Origin: Alphaproteobacteria bacterium
GTDB lineage: Bacteria > Pseudomonadota > Alphaproteobacteria > CACIAM-22H2
Assembly: GCA_016869415.1 (NCBI GenBank)
Contig: VGEI01000094.1
Coordinates: 1-10,437 of the forward strand
Direction: 5' to 3'
Length of the DNA stretch: 10,437 nucleotides
The notes under the pieces: model-generated
Told to the model about the DNA's origin: nothing
Databases searched by the model: none
The model's input: the letters and a program-made list of their open reading frames with translations, nothing else
In this document: piece after piece, positions 1 through 6,970 of the stretch
How positions within the stretch are numbered: the stretch's first letter is position 1
Layout: each line of letters begins with the position of its first letter
Translations under genes and position numbers: made by a program

Positions 1-112
1 TCTTCGCTACCGTCCGAGGATCCAGCCCGAACCGCCGAGCCGCCTCACGACGGCTCAGACCCTCAATCCGAACCGCATGGCGGACCTGCCTGTAAAGTTC
101 CACGCCCTTCAT
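1..112 (-). CDS. istA: IS21-family transposase IstA, N-terminal fragment cut by window edge
   Basis: The minus-strand ATG at 112-110 opens a frame of 37 codons that is still open at position 1. It begins MKGVELYRQVRHAVRIEGLS and continues with RREAARRFGLDPRTVAK. This is the typical IstA N-terminus: a short helical lead, then a helix-turn-helix of the resolvase/Hin type (about residues 19-37) that binds the IS ends. A purine-rich stretch (GAGGGCGGAGGG on the minus strand) lies just before the ATG and can serve as ribosome binding site. The catalytic DDE core and the istB gene would follow outside the window. The call rests on this N-terminus and on the matching IS end. Confidence 0.85.
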   Translation of the reverse strand, partial: MKGVELYRQVRHAVRIEGLSRREAARRFGLDPRTVAK

Positions 113-151
113 CCCTCCGCCCTCTGCACTTCATGCAAAGAGCTATCTGCT

Positions 152-220
152 GCCGGATTTTTACTCCGGCGCAACCGGACAATCCGGCCGCTTCAGTGAG
201 GGATTTTTGCTCCGGCGCTT
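152..220. repeat. Subterminal direct repeats of the IS21 end
   Basis: Two 20-bp copies in the same orientation, at 155-174 (GGATTTTTACTCCGGCGCAA) and 201-220 (GGATTTTTGCTCCGGCGCTT), match at 17 of 20 positions and are offset by 46 bp. The inner copy is also a small inverted repeat (GCCGGA at 152-157 against TCCGGC at 165-170), and a second one (CCGGA/TCCGG) lies between the copies at 175-187. Multiple repeats like these are the known transposase-binding sites of IS21-type ends. They are probably not terminators. Confidence 0.75.
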
Positions 221-255
221 ACACCATTGGATTTACCCACTCGATTTCCTGATGA

Positions 256-522
256 GCCTGGAAAGAAGAGGTGCTGAGCGGCGAGGCCAATATGTGCTAT
301 TCCCTGCACAACCTCGAGCACCACCACTTCAAATACGCGATGTTCCGCCGCCCCGGCGACCTGCATTGCCACTTCTTCGGCGCGGCAACCTTGAGCTTCT
401 CATCCGGCACGGTCGCCTGTGAAGGCGACGTCTTCGAGATCGAGGCGCCGGTCTTCGGCCGTGCTTTGCGCAACCGCCTGGCCCGGGCTGCGCCAGAAGC
501 CGTGGAAGTCAGGGCCCTCTAG
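256..522 (+). pseudogene. AraD1/GguC-like (FAH-fold) protein, 3' remnant
   Basis: The frame ending at TAG 520-522 codes for about 88 residues that look like the C-terminus of the AraD1/GguC family: WKEEVLSGEANM, then YSLHNLEHHHFKY, FRRPGD, HFFGAATLSF and GDVFEIEAPVFGRALRN. Family members are about 330 residues long and belong to the fumarylacetoacetate-hydrolase-like fold; they often sit in pentose and deoxy-sugar catabolic clusters. In this frame two stops (TGA TGA at 250-255) come just before the conserved part, and the IS end lies only about 30 bp upstream, so roughly three quarters of the gene is missing. A GTG at 271 could start an 83-residue peptide, but no function is likely. It is probably debris of a neighbouring catabolic gene destroyed by IS-linked deletion. 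Confidence 0.7.
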
Positions 523-602
523 TGAGGTGGCGGACAACATGAGGCGCAGCCATGACGGCCGGCGCGAAAGGAATATCTTCTGGTGTGGCGGGCTGTGTAC
601 GC

Positions 603-634
603 TGGACAGTGGAACCGATTTCATACACGCTATT
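603..634 (+). promoter_or_regulatory. Possible sigma-70-type promoter of the transport/rhamnose operon
   Basis: TGGACA at 603-608 differs from the TTGACA consensus at one base. The -10 region is poor: candidates downstream such as CACGCT (626-631, 17-bp spacer) or GCTATT (629-634, 20-bp spacer) match weakly. The position is sensible, about 85-110 bp before the first gene and overlapping the LacI-type operator, which would let a repressor block polymerase. Start site and exact -10 are not determined. Confidence 0.35.
610..623. promoter_or_regulatory. LacI/GalR-family operator
   Basis: TGGAACCGATTTCA fits the LacI-family operator pattern TGNAANCGNTTNCA at every fixed position. It is an imperfect palindrome around the central CG, with 5 of 7 positions symmetric. 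It sits before the first gene of an operon that carries its own LacI-family regulator (5944-6970), which is the most likely protein to bind it. A catabolite-type LacI homologue elsewhere in the genome is the alternative. Confidence 0.65.
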
Positions 635-717
635 GCTGCAAAAAATGTCGGCTCGCAGCGACTCCCCTCGGGCAGTTTCACGGGCTGTAATCGAGTTTCG
701 GGAGGGAACATCCGGTG

Positions 718-1716
718 ATGAAATCAATCGGAGCGCTGGTCCTGGCCGGCGCGCTTTCTGCCATCGCATCAACGAGCGCTGTGGCGCAGAACCACGAGAA
801 GCAGCTCGTCGTCTATGCCTCGCATCCGTCGGAAATGGTCGACTATTTCATCAAGGATTTCGGTGACAAGAACGGTGTGAAGGTGACGACCGTCAAGGCG
901 GGTACAGGTGAACTTCTGAACCGTATCCGCGCCGAGCGTGGCCGGCCGGCGGGCGACATCATGTGGGGCGGGTTCTCCGATACCGGGTCTTCGACGCCGG
1001 ATCTCTTCGATGTCTACCGCTCCCCGGGTTTGGCGAACGTCCAGCCGAAGATGATCGATCCTTCCGGCTACAACACGCCGTTTGGCGCCAGCACCATGGT
1101 TATCATGTACAACAAGAAGCTGGTTACAGCCGACCAGGCGCCGAAGACCTGGGCCGATCTGGCGAAGCCGGAATGGAAAGGAAAAGTGGTTCACGCCGAT
1201 CCTTCCAAGGCCAGTTCGGCGCTGGGCGCACTCACGACGTGGCTGCAGATCTACGGCAAGGGTGAGCCGGCCTGGAAACTGGTCGAGGACATGACCCGCA
1301 ACATGAACATCGTGCTGCGCTCGAGCCTCGTTTTTCAGCAGGTCGGGCGTGGTGAATACCCGGTTGGAGTGACCTACGAAGAAGGTGCTTTCAACTACGT
1401 GCTCGCTGGTACCGCCGGCATCGTGTACCCGGCTGACGGCACGTTGCTGCAGCCTGAGGGTATGTTCATTGTCAAAGGCGGACCAAATCCGCGTGCTGCC
1501 CGGCTGTTCGCCGACTACCTGCTGACAAGCGGCGCGCAGACGGATCTGGCGACGAAGTTTCCGGGGCGCCGACCGACGCTGAACGGCGTCACGACCCACG
1601 CCGAAATGCTGGCGCCCGACAAGTTCAAGGTGATCGAGTACGACGAAAATTGGGCAGCGCAGAACCGCAAGCAGATACTCGACCGGATGCAGCAGGTCAT
1701 CATCCGCACGCAATAA
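718..1716 (+). CDS. ABC transporter periplasmic solute-binding protein, AfuA/FbpA-like
   Basis: This periplasmic binding protein (332 aa) would capture the substrate and deliver it to the ABC transporter encoded just downstream. Residues 1-24 form a signal peptide: Lys3, a hydrophobic core LVLAGALSAIA, and cleavage after AVA before Gln-Asn. The mature part has the type II binding-protein layout of the AfuA/FbpA (ferric-type) group: LVVYASHP, IRAERGRPAGDIMWGG, MVIMYNKK, PKTWADLAKPEWKGKV and ADPSKASSA. True ferric-binding FbpA proteins carry a tandem Tyr pair in the second lobe; the matching stretch here reads GVTYEEGAFNY (about residues 217-227), so iron is unlikely. AfuA itself is known to bind sugar phosphates, and the operon is for rhamnose, so a sugar-type ligand is inferred. 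A GTG at 715 is an equally possible start; the GGGAGGG at 700-706 serves either. Confidence 0.88.
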   Translation: MKSIGALVLAGALSAIASTSAVAQNHEKQLVVYASHPSEMVDYFIKDFGDKNGVKVTTVKAGTGELLNRIRAERGRPAGDIMWGGFSDTGSSTPDLFDVYRSPGLANVQPKMIDPSGYNTPFGASTMVIMYNKKLVTADQAPKTWADLAKPEWKGKVVHADPSKASSALGALTTWLQIYGKGEPAWKLVEDMTRNMNIVLRSSLVFQQVGRGEYPVGVTYEEGAFNYVLAGTAGIVYPADGTLLQPEGMFIVKGGPNPRAARLFADYLLTSGAQTDLATKFPGRRPTLNGVTTHAEMLAPDKFKVIEYDENWAAQNRKQILDRMQQVIIRTQ

Positions 1717-1728
1717 ACGCCCTCATTG

Positions 1729-1774
1729 CCGGCGGCGTTCCCCAGGCGATCCAAGCCTGAGGAGCAGCCGCCGG
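1729..1774 (+). other. Long intercistronic hairpin between binding-protein and ATPase genes
   Basis: Thirteen bases after the binding-protein stop codon, a stem of 18 pairs can form. CCGGCGGC (1729-1736) pairs with GCCGCCGG (1767-1774), and GTTCC-CAGGC (1737-1747) pairs with GCCTG-GGAGC (1755-1765), closing a 7-nt loop. There is one G-U pair, one C-A mismatch (1742/1760) and one bulged A (1766). No run of T follows at once, so it is not a standard intrinsic terminator. Such hairpins after binding-protein genes are known to protect the upstream mRNA and lower expression of the following genes; that role is inferred here. Confidence 0.6.
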
Positions 1775-1784
1775 AGCGGCGCTG
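1765..1784 (+). other. Alternative hairpin overlapping the 3' arm of the long hairpin
   Basis: CAG-C-CGCCG (1765-1773) can pair with CGGCG-CTG (1777-1784) around a GAG loop: 8 pairs with one bulged C. It shares bases 1765-1774 with the longer hairpin, so both cannot form together. It ends 28 nt before the likely ATPase start at 1813, with only a weak T-rich stretch (GTTTT, 1793-1797) behind it. It may be an attenuator-like alternative fold or simple GC-rich coincidence. Confidence 0.35.
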
Positions 1785-1812
1785 TACCTAAAGTTTTCTC
1801 CGAGGCGTGAAG

Positions 1813-2895
1813 ATGACGTCGACGTCTGTCCGGATCGAGGCTGTCAGCAAGAGATTCGGTGAAGTCACGGCGGTCGACAGGGTCGATCTGTCGGTAGCCA
1901 AGGGCGAGTTCTTCACGCTGCTCGGATCGAGTGGCTGCGGCAAGACCACGCTGTTGCGTATCGTCGCGGGTTTCATGCCGCAAAGCGACGGGCGCATCCT
2001 GTTCGGTGACGCCTGTATCGACGCCGTTCCTGCCCATCGCCGGAATACGGGCATGGTGTTCCAGAACTACGCCATCTTTCCGCACCTGACGGTGGTGGAG
2101 AACATCGCCTACGGCCTGAGAGCGCGAGGGCTGGCGGCGGGCGAGATCAACGAGCGTGTCGGCCGGATGCTGGCGATGATGCGGCTCGAGCATCTCGGCC
2201 ACCGCCGCCCGCGCGAGCTGTCCGGCGGCCAGCAGCAGCGTGTGGTGCTGGCGCGCGCCATCGTCATCGAGCCTGACGTCCTGCTGATGGACGAGCCGTT
2301 GTCTAATTTGGATACCGAGATGCGCGTCCATCTGCGTGGCGAGATCAGGGCGCTCCAGCGCCAGATCGGCATCACGACCCTCTACGTCACTCACGACCAG
2401 GAGGAAGCGCTCATGATGTCCGACCGGGTGGCGGTGATGAGCGGCGGCCGCGTGGAGCAGGTCGGGACGCCTGCCGAGATCTTTCACAGGCCGCGGACCC
2501 GCTTTGTTGCCGCTTTCATCGGCGAGACGAACTTCCTCCCGGCGACGCGCCTGGGCGCCGGCGGCAATGACACCGCGCTCTATGATGTCCCGGGGGGCGG
2601 GCGCCTTGCCGTCCCGTCGGGACAGGCGTCAGCTGCCGGCAGCCCGGCCGAGGTTGCGTTCCGCAGCCATGATCTGATCGTCGGTCCGGCAACGGAGAGC
2701 GGCTGGACTGCGACAGTCACCGATACGCAGTTCTATGGTGCAACGGTTCGTCTCGTTCTTGAGCTGGCTCCCAACGTCTTCGCGCAGGCCGCGCTGACAG
2801 GGGCGGCCGCCCAGACCCTGCCACCCCCCGGGAGCCGTGTGGGGCTGTCGCTGCACTCGCAATCGCCATGGATCTTTCCGGCCAAGCCGCAATGA
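1813..2895 (+). CDS. ABC transporter ATP-binding protein, FbpC/AfuC (MalK-like) type
   Basis: Cytoplasmic ATPase (360 aa) that powers the importer formed with the upstream binding protein and downstream permease. Motifs in order, counted from ATG 1813: Walker A GSSGCGKTT (about 38-46), Q-loop MVFQNYAIFPH (about 81-91), signature LSGGQQQR (136-143), Walker B LLMDEP (157-162), D-loop SNLD (164-167) and H-loop THD (193-195). After about residue 230 a C-terminal extension follows with TOBE-like character, as in the CUT1 and ferric/AfuC groups. ATG 1813 is preferred over GTG 1807 because GAGG at 1802-1805 lies 7 nt before it but only 1 nt before the GTG. The stop codon overlaps the permease ATG (ATGA, 2892-2895). 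Family assignment is firm; substrate follows from context only. Confidence 0.93.
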   Translation: MTSTSVRIEAVSKRFGEVTAVDRVDLSVAKGEFFTLLGSSGCGKTTLLRIVAGFMPQSDGRILFGDACIDAVPAHRRNTGMVFQNYAIFPHLTVVENIAYGLRARGLAAGEINERVGRMLAMMRLEHLGHRRPRELSGGQQQRVVLARAIVIEPDVLLMDEPLSNLDTEMRVHLRGEIRALQRQIGITTLYVTHDQEEALMMSDRVAVMSGGRVEQVGTPAEIFHRPRTRFVAAFIGETNFLPATRLGAGGNDTALYDVPGGGRLAVPSGQASAAGSPAEVAFRSHDLIVGPATESGWTATVTDTQFYGATVRLVLELAPNVFAQAALTGAAAQTLPPPGSRVGLSLHSQSPWIFPAKPQ

Positions 2896-4574
2896 CGGGG
2901 CTGGCGTACACGGTGACTCCCAATTGGCTTTCCCGCCATCTCGGCTTCTGGCCGGTGGTGACGGCCCTTGCGTTCGTGGCGCTGGTCGCGCTTCTGGTGC
3001 TGCCCGTCATAAATATTGTCGGGCTCAGCCTGTCGGGCAAGGATGACCAGCCAGGCGTATTGGCCAACTACATTACGTTCTTCGCGGAGCGTTTCTATTA
3101 TCAGACACTGATCAACAGCCTGATCGTCAGCTCTGCGGCGACGATACTGGCTGTGCTGCTGGGCGTGCCGGCGGCGTATTTCGCGACCATCTACAACATC
3201 TGGGGGCGGGGCTTCGTGCGCGCGGCGGTCGTTTTAACCTTCGTCTCGCCCCCCTTCATCGGCTCCTATTCCTGGGTGATCCTTTTTGGTCGCAGTGGCC
3301 TGGTCACGGCGACATTGGCCGAGATCGGCATACCCCTGCCATCGATCTATGGTGCGCCCGGCATCGTCCTGGTGTTCACGCTCCAGTTCTTTCCTTTTGT
3401 ATTCCTGATGGTGTCTTCCGGCCTCAAATCCATCGACCAGTCCATCGAGGATGCGGCCCGCAATCTGGGCAGTAGCGAGTTGAGCGTATTCTTCACGGTA
3501 CTTCTGCCGCTGCTCGTGCCCTCGATCAGCGCCGGAGCGCTTCTGGTTTTCGTGGCTGCCTTCACCGATATCGGCACACCCATCATCATCGGCGAGCGGT
3601 TTCGTGTGCTGCCTGTGCTGATTTACGGCGAGTTCGTCAACGAATTTGGCGGCAGGCCAGTATTGGCCAGTACGCTGGCGGTTCTCCTGCTCGCGGTTAC
3701 CACCGGCGCTCTCCTGGTACAGCGCTGGTACGCCGGGCGCCACGCCCACGGCACTGCGGCGATCCGTCCCCTGATGCAGCGGGAGCAGCCTCCGCTCAAG
3801 CGCCTTTTGGCCAGTGCCTACGTTCTTCTGCTGGTGGGCATGGCCCTGCTGCCGATCATCAACATCGTGATCTCGTCCTTCTTGAAGGCAAACGGACCCT
3901 TGCTGCTGTTCGAGCCGACGCTGGATAATTACATCCGCCTGCTTCGTACCGTTGCGGTGCCGCTGACAAATACCCTGCTCTATACGACCGCGGCGACAGT
4001 GCTGTGCGCCGTCGTGGGTACCGCTGTTGGCTATATCATCGTCCGCCGGCCGGGCCGCCTCGGCGGGCTTCTCGACGGCGTCGTCATGTTTTCCTACGCG
4101 GTGCCCGGCATCGTGCTCGGGGTCGGACTGATCGTCACCTACAACGAGCCGCCGCTGATACTGACCGGCACGGCGGCGATCCTGATCCTTGCTTTCTTCA
4201 TTCGTCGTCTGCCGTTCTCCGTCCGCTCGGCCGTCAGCATGCTGCAGCAACTCTCCCGCGACACGGAGGACGCCTCCATCAATCTTGGGGCCGGGCCCGG
4301 ACGCACCTTTTTGAGGATCACCGTTCCTCTGCTCGCCATGGCGATCCTTTCCGGCGTGCTGCTCACATGGTCGAATACCATTCGTGAGCTCAGCGCCACC
4401 CTGGTTCTGCAATCCGGCTCCACCATCACGCTGAGTGTCGAGATATTCACCGAGGTGGTGAACGCCAACTTCGGTACCGCTTCGGCGCTCGGGACGATAC
4501 TGATCCTTCTGACATTCCTGCCGCTGGTGGTGCTCTTCCGCTTCCTCGGAAAGCAGGAGGACGCGCTGGTATGA
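2892..4574 (+). CDS. ABC transporter permease, fused two-domain FbpB/AfuB type
   Basis: Inner-membrane permease of 560 aa made of two tandem binding-protein-dependent transport domains, so one chain forms the whole translocation path, as is usual for FbpB/AfuB. Strongly hydrophobic segments occur throughout, for example about residues 20-47, 75-99, 112-133, 159-178, 212-228, 260-277 in the first half and about 306-328, 361-384, 398-417, 425-437, 482-495, 532-551 in the second. Each half has an EAA loop that docks on the ATPase: EDAARNLGSS with a Pro 13 residues after its Gly (about 186-206), and EDASINLGAG with LRITVP (about 459-479). The start at 2892 overlaps the ATPase stop in ATGA; an in-frame ATG at 2868 would add 8 residues. 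No clear Shine-Dalgarno is seen, so translational coupling is likely. Confidence 0.92.
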   Translation: MTGLAYTVTPNWLSRHLGFWPVVTALAFVALVALLVLPVINIVGLSLSGKDDQPGVLANYITFFAERFYYQTLINSLIVSSAATILAVLLGVPAAYFATIYNIWGRGFVRAAVVLTFVSPPFIGSYSWVILFGRSGLVTATLAEIGIPLPSIYGAPGIVLVFTLQFFPFVFLMVSSGLKSIDQSIEDAARNLGSSELSVFFTVLLPLLVPSISAGALLVFVAAFTDIGTPIIIGERFRVLPVLIYGEFVNEFGGRPVLASTLAVLLLAVTTGALLVQRWYAGRHAHGTAAIRPLMQREQPPLKRLLASAYVLLLVGMALLPIINIVISSFLKANGPLLLFEPTLDNYIRLLRTVAVPLTNTLLYTTAATVLCAVVGTAVGYIIVRRPGRLGGLLDGVVMFSYAVPGIVLGVGLIVTYNEPPLILTGTAAILILAFFIRRLPFSVRSAVSMLQQLSRDTEDASINLGAGPGRTFLRITVPLLAMAILSGVLLTWSNTIRELSATLVLQSGSTITLSVEIFTEVVNANFGTASALGTILILLTFLPLVVLFRFLGKQEDALV

Positions 4575-5947
4575 AGCGCGCGGACGCCATCGCGGTGTTG
4601 GATGTCGGCAAGACGACCGCACGTGTAGTGGCGGTGACAGCGAGCGGCGAGATTGTTTTCAGCCGACGCCATTCCTGCAATGCGCAAAGCTCCGGCGGGC
4701 CTTATCCGCACCTGGACGTCGAGGGGACCTTCGACGCGTTGTGTGACGGACTTGCGACGATGGGACGGGAAGTGACCCCCCTGGGAGTGATGCCTGTTGC
4801 CCATGGTGCCGCAGCAGCTCTCCTGAACGAACATGAGCTCGCTCTTCCGGTCATGGACTACGAAGCCGAGCCGCCGGCCGATATCTCGGCTGCTTATGAT
4901 GCCGAGGCCCCGGATTTCACGGAGACCTTATCGCCGCGTCTGCCTGCCGGGTTGAATCTGGGGCGACAGCTTGCCTGGATGCAGGCGTCGGCGCCTGGCC
5001 TCTTCGCTTCGGCCCGCACACTCGTGCCGTTTCCGCAGTTCTGGGCCTGGAAGCTGTGCGGTACGGCGGCAACTGAAGTCTCGTCGCTTGGTTGCCATAC
5101 CGATCTTTGGGATCCCAGGGAGGGCCGCTATTCCAGCCTTGCCAGGCGGCGTGGCTGGGACCGGATATTTGCCCCGATGCATCCGGCAGGTGGCGTGGTT
5201 GGCACCGTTACCCCCGATCTCGCGCGTCGCCTGGGGCTGCCGCAGGGCTGTCCGGTGCATTGCGGTCTTCATGACAGTAATGCGGCGGCGTGGCGCTGCA
5301 TCGGCTCTGGCGACGGCTCTGCCGCCGTGCTGTCAACGGGCACCTGGTTTGTCGCCTTGCGTCCCGGTGGCGTGGCTGACCGGTTGGATCCCGGTTGCGA
5401 CATGCTGGCAAACGTGGCGCCTGATGGCACGCTGGTTCCCAGTATCCGTTTCATGGGTGGACGTGAGGCCGCCGCCATTGCAGAGCCCGATACGCTGTCG
5501 CGAGCGAGTGCTTCAGCCATGGGGACGGTGCTGGCGGCGGGGGCCATGGCGTTGCCGTGTTTTGCTACCGCTGGCGGGCCTTTCCGCGACCGCTCCGGAA
5601 CGATCATCCGCGGTGACGGACTGGACATGGCGGGCCGTGCAGCGCTCGCGGTGGCTTATACGGCGCTGGTCAGCGACTGGTGTCTGGAGCGGTTAGGGGG
5701 CGGCAACACCGTATACGTTACTGGCCCGTTTGCCGGGCTTCCCTTGTTTGGCGCCGTCCTGGCAGCTCTTCGACCGGCAGCGCGTGTACTTGTCGATACG
5801 GCAGCGGATGGAACTCCCCTGGGAGCGGCGCTGCTGGCGCGTGGACGACGGGGAGGGGGCGAGGGATTTCAGATCGCCATCCCCTTCGACGATCCGCGTC
5901 TCGCTATCTATCGATCGGCGTGGCATCAGGCGGTGACCTCTCGATGA
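4571..5947 (+). CDS. rhaK: FGGY-family carbohydrate kinase, probable L-rhamnulokinase
   Basis: Predicted cytoplasmic kinase (458 aa) that phosphorylates a ketose with ATP; in this operon the expected reaction is L-rhamnulose to L-rhamnulose 1-phosphate. Visible FGGY/actin-fold signs are the N-terminal phosphate loop VLDVGKTTARVV (Asp11, Gly13, Thr15), the catalytic-base motif GLHDSNAA with Asp235, the ATP-site motif STGTW (255-259) and a C-terminal glycine-rich VTGPFAGLPLFGAVLAAL (383-400). Length is normal for the family. AGGAGG at 4555-4560 lies 10 nt before the ATG, which overlaps the permease stop (ATGA). The kinase family is clear, but specificity is inferred from the rhaI and rhaD neighbours; it resembles the divergent rhizobial-type kinases more than enterobacterial RhaB, and related FGGY kinases act on fuculose or xylulose. 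Confidence 0.85.
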   Translation: MKRADAIAVLDVGKTTARVVAVTASGEIVFSRRHSCNAQSSGGPYPHLDVEGTFDALCDGLATMGREVTPLGVMPVAHGAAAALLNEHELALPVMDYEAEPPADISAAYDAEAPDFTETLSPRLPAGLNLGRQLAWMQASAPGLFASARTLVPFPQFWAWKLCGTAATEVSSLGCHTDLWDPREGRYSSLARRRGWDRIFAPMHPAGGVVGTVTPDLARRLGLPQGCPVHCGLHDSNAAAWRCIGSGDGSAAVLSTGTWFVALRPGGVADRLDPGCDMLANVAPDGTLVPSIRFMGGREAAAIAEPDTLSRASASAMGTVLAAGAMALPCFATAGGPFRDRSGTIIRGDGLDMAGRAALAVAYTALVSDWCLERLGGGNTVYVTGPFAGLPLFGAVLAALRPAARVLVDTAADGTPLGAALLARGRRGGGEGFQIAIPFDDPRLAIYRSAWHQAVTSR

Positions 5948-6970
5948 GCTCGAAGCCTGCCAGAATCAAGGACGTGGCTCGTCTGGCTGACGCATCGCCC
6001 GCCACGGTATCCCGCGTCCTGAACGCCAGCGGCCCCGTGGCTGAGGAGACGCGCTCGCGTATCGAGCGCGTGATCGCTTCGCTCGGCTACGTGCCGAGGT
6101 TTGCTGCCAGGCAGATGCGCGGTCGCTCGCACCGTGGCGATCATTGTCAATGACTTTCTCAACGCGTATTTCCACCAGCTCCTGGCAGAAATGGAGCCGC
6201 TCTTCCGCGAGGCGGGCATGACATTTCTCGTCGCGTCGCTGTCAGGGCAGGAGGATACGCTCCCGGGGCTGGTGCGCGGTCTGAAGCGGCGCGGTGTGAG
6301 CGGCGTCATCATGTCGCCATTGCAGTCAGTCGATGAGCTGGCGCCGGCTCTGCGTACCGAACTCGACGGCTATCCAGCCGTAATCCTTGACCAGACCGAC
6401 ACTACCGGCGGCGTTTGCAGTATCCGTTCGGACGGGCGGCAGGCGCTAACCACTGCCGTCCGATACCTGGCCAGTATCGGTCATCGCGATATCGGCTGTG
6501 TCGGTCCGTTGTCCAGTATCGGCGCCGGGCAGTATCGCATAGAGGGTTATCGGGAAGCGATGGCCGATATCGGGCTGCCTTGCAGGCCGGAGTGGCTTTT
6601 CGGTGCAGCCTATACCTTCGCCGGCGGGCAGGCGGCGGGCCGTGCGCTGCTGGCACTGGAGCGACGACCAACGGCCGTGGTCGCGGCCAGTGACTTGATG
6701 GCCCTGGGGCTCATGGCGGCGGCGATGCGGGGCGGCGTCAAAGTGCCTGAAGACCTCTCTGTGATGGGCTACGACAATCTATGGCTGAGCGAGGCCTTTA
6801 ATCCGGCGTTGACGAATATTGCCCAGGACGTGCCCGCCATTGCGCGAGCAGCGCTCACGGCACTGCACGCTCAGCTCACGGGGCGACACCCGCCTTCCGC
6901 AATTGTTCCTACTCGGCTGATTGTCCGTGAATCGGCGTGCCCGTTGCCCGGAAAGGAAACGACACCGTGA
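5944..6970 (+). pseudogene. LacI-family transcriptional regulator, disrupted by a frameshift
   Basis: Frame one starts at ATG 5944 (overlapping the kinase stop in ATGA) and carries a textbook LacI helix-turn-helix, IKDVARLADASPATVSRVLN (residues 8-27), up to the hinge helix AARQMRGRS; it then runs into TGA at 6151-6153. The ligand-binding domain continues in the next frame with RTVAIIVNDFLNAYFHQLL to the stop at 6968-6970. It shows IGHRDIGCVG, YREAM, AASDLMALGLM and GYDNLWLSEAFNPALTNIAQD. One extra base near 6122-6132 explains the break: removing it gives 341 aa, the usual LacI length. The intact protein would bind the operator at 610-623 and release it on a rhamnose-type inducer. As written it yields a DNA-binding stub of 69 residues. 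A sequencing error is possible. Confidence 0.85.

Larger units (their letters stand above)
1..223 (-). mobile_element. IS21-family insertion sequence, left end (partial)
   Basis: Read on the minus strand, the element starts at 223 with TGTAAGCGCCGGAGCAAAAA and runs leftward into a reading frame that starts like IstA. The TG...CA outer bases, the repeated subterminal motif and the istA start about 110 bp inside fit the left end of an IS21-family element. The IS21 family is known for an IstA DDE transposase with an IstB helper ATPase and for several transposase-binding repeats near each end. Only the end and the first codons are here; the rest lies beyond position 1. The junction with non-IS DNA is at 223/224. 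A target duplication cannot be tested because the other end of this copy is outside the window. Confidence 0.85.
523..714 (+). other. Operon leader, non-coding
   Basis: This stretch of 192 bases lies between the AraD1 remnant and the first operon gene. Open frames crossing it show no recognisable protein. It holds the LacI-type operator (610-623), a possible -35 element and the Shine-Dalgarno sequence of the first gene (GGGAGGG, 700-706). A lone half-site-like sequence, TGTAATCGAGTTTC (686-699), matches the operator pattern only in its left half. No other structured element was seen. Confidence 0.6.

Noticed and set aside
152..170. GCCGGA-TTTTTAC-TCCGGC hairpin as a terminator
   Set aside because: The T run is in the loop, not after the stem, and the sequence is one of the two subterminal repeats of the IS end.
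686..699. TGTAATCGAGTTTC as a second LacI operator
   Set aside because: Only the left half fits the operator pattern; the right half misses three of four fixed bases.
769..1713. Open minus-strand frame of 314 codons opposite the binding-protein gene
   Set aside because: It is the mirror of a well-supported gene with signal peptide and family motifs; no recognisable protein features.
3234..4622. Open minus-strand frame of 462 codons opposite the permease gene
   Set aside because: Its translation is rich in His, Arg, Gln and Asp without any domain pattern, and the plus strand encodes a clear permease with two EAA loops. It is a GC-rich shadow frame.
4971..5696. Plus-strand frame of 241 codons inside the kinase gene
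   Set aside because: It is rich in Arg, Trp and Cys, has no motifs, and lies fully inside the kinase frame that carries the FGGY motifs.
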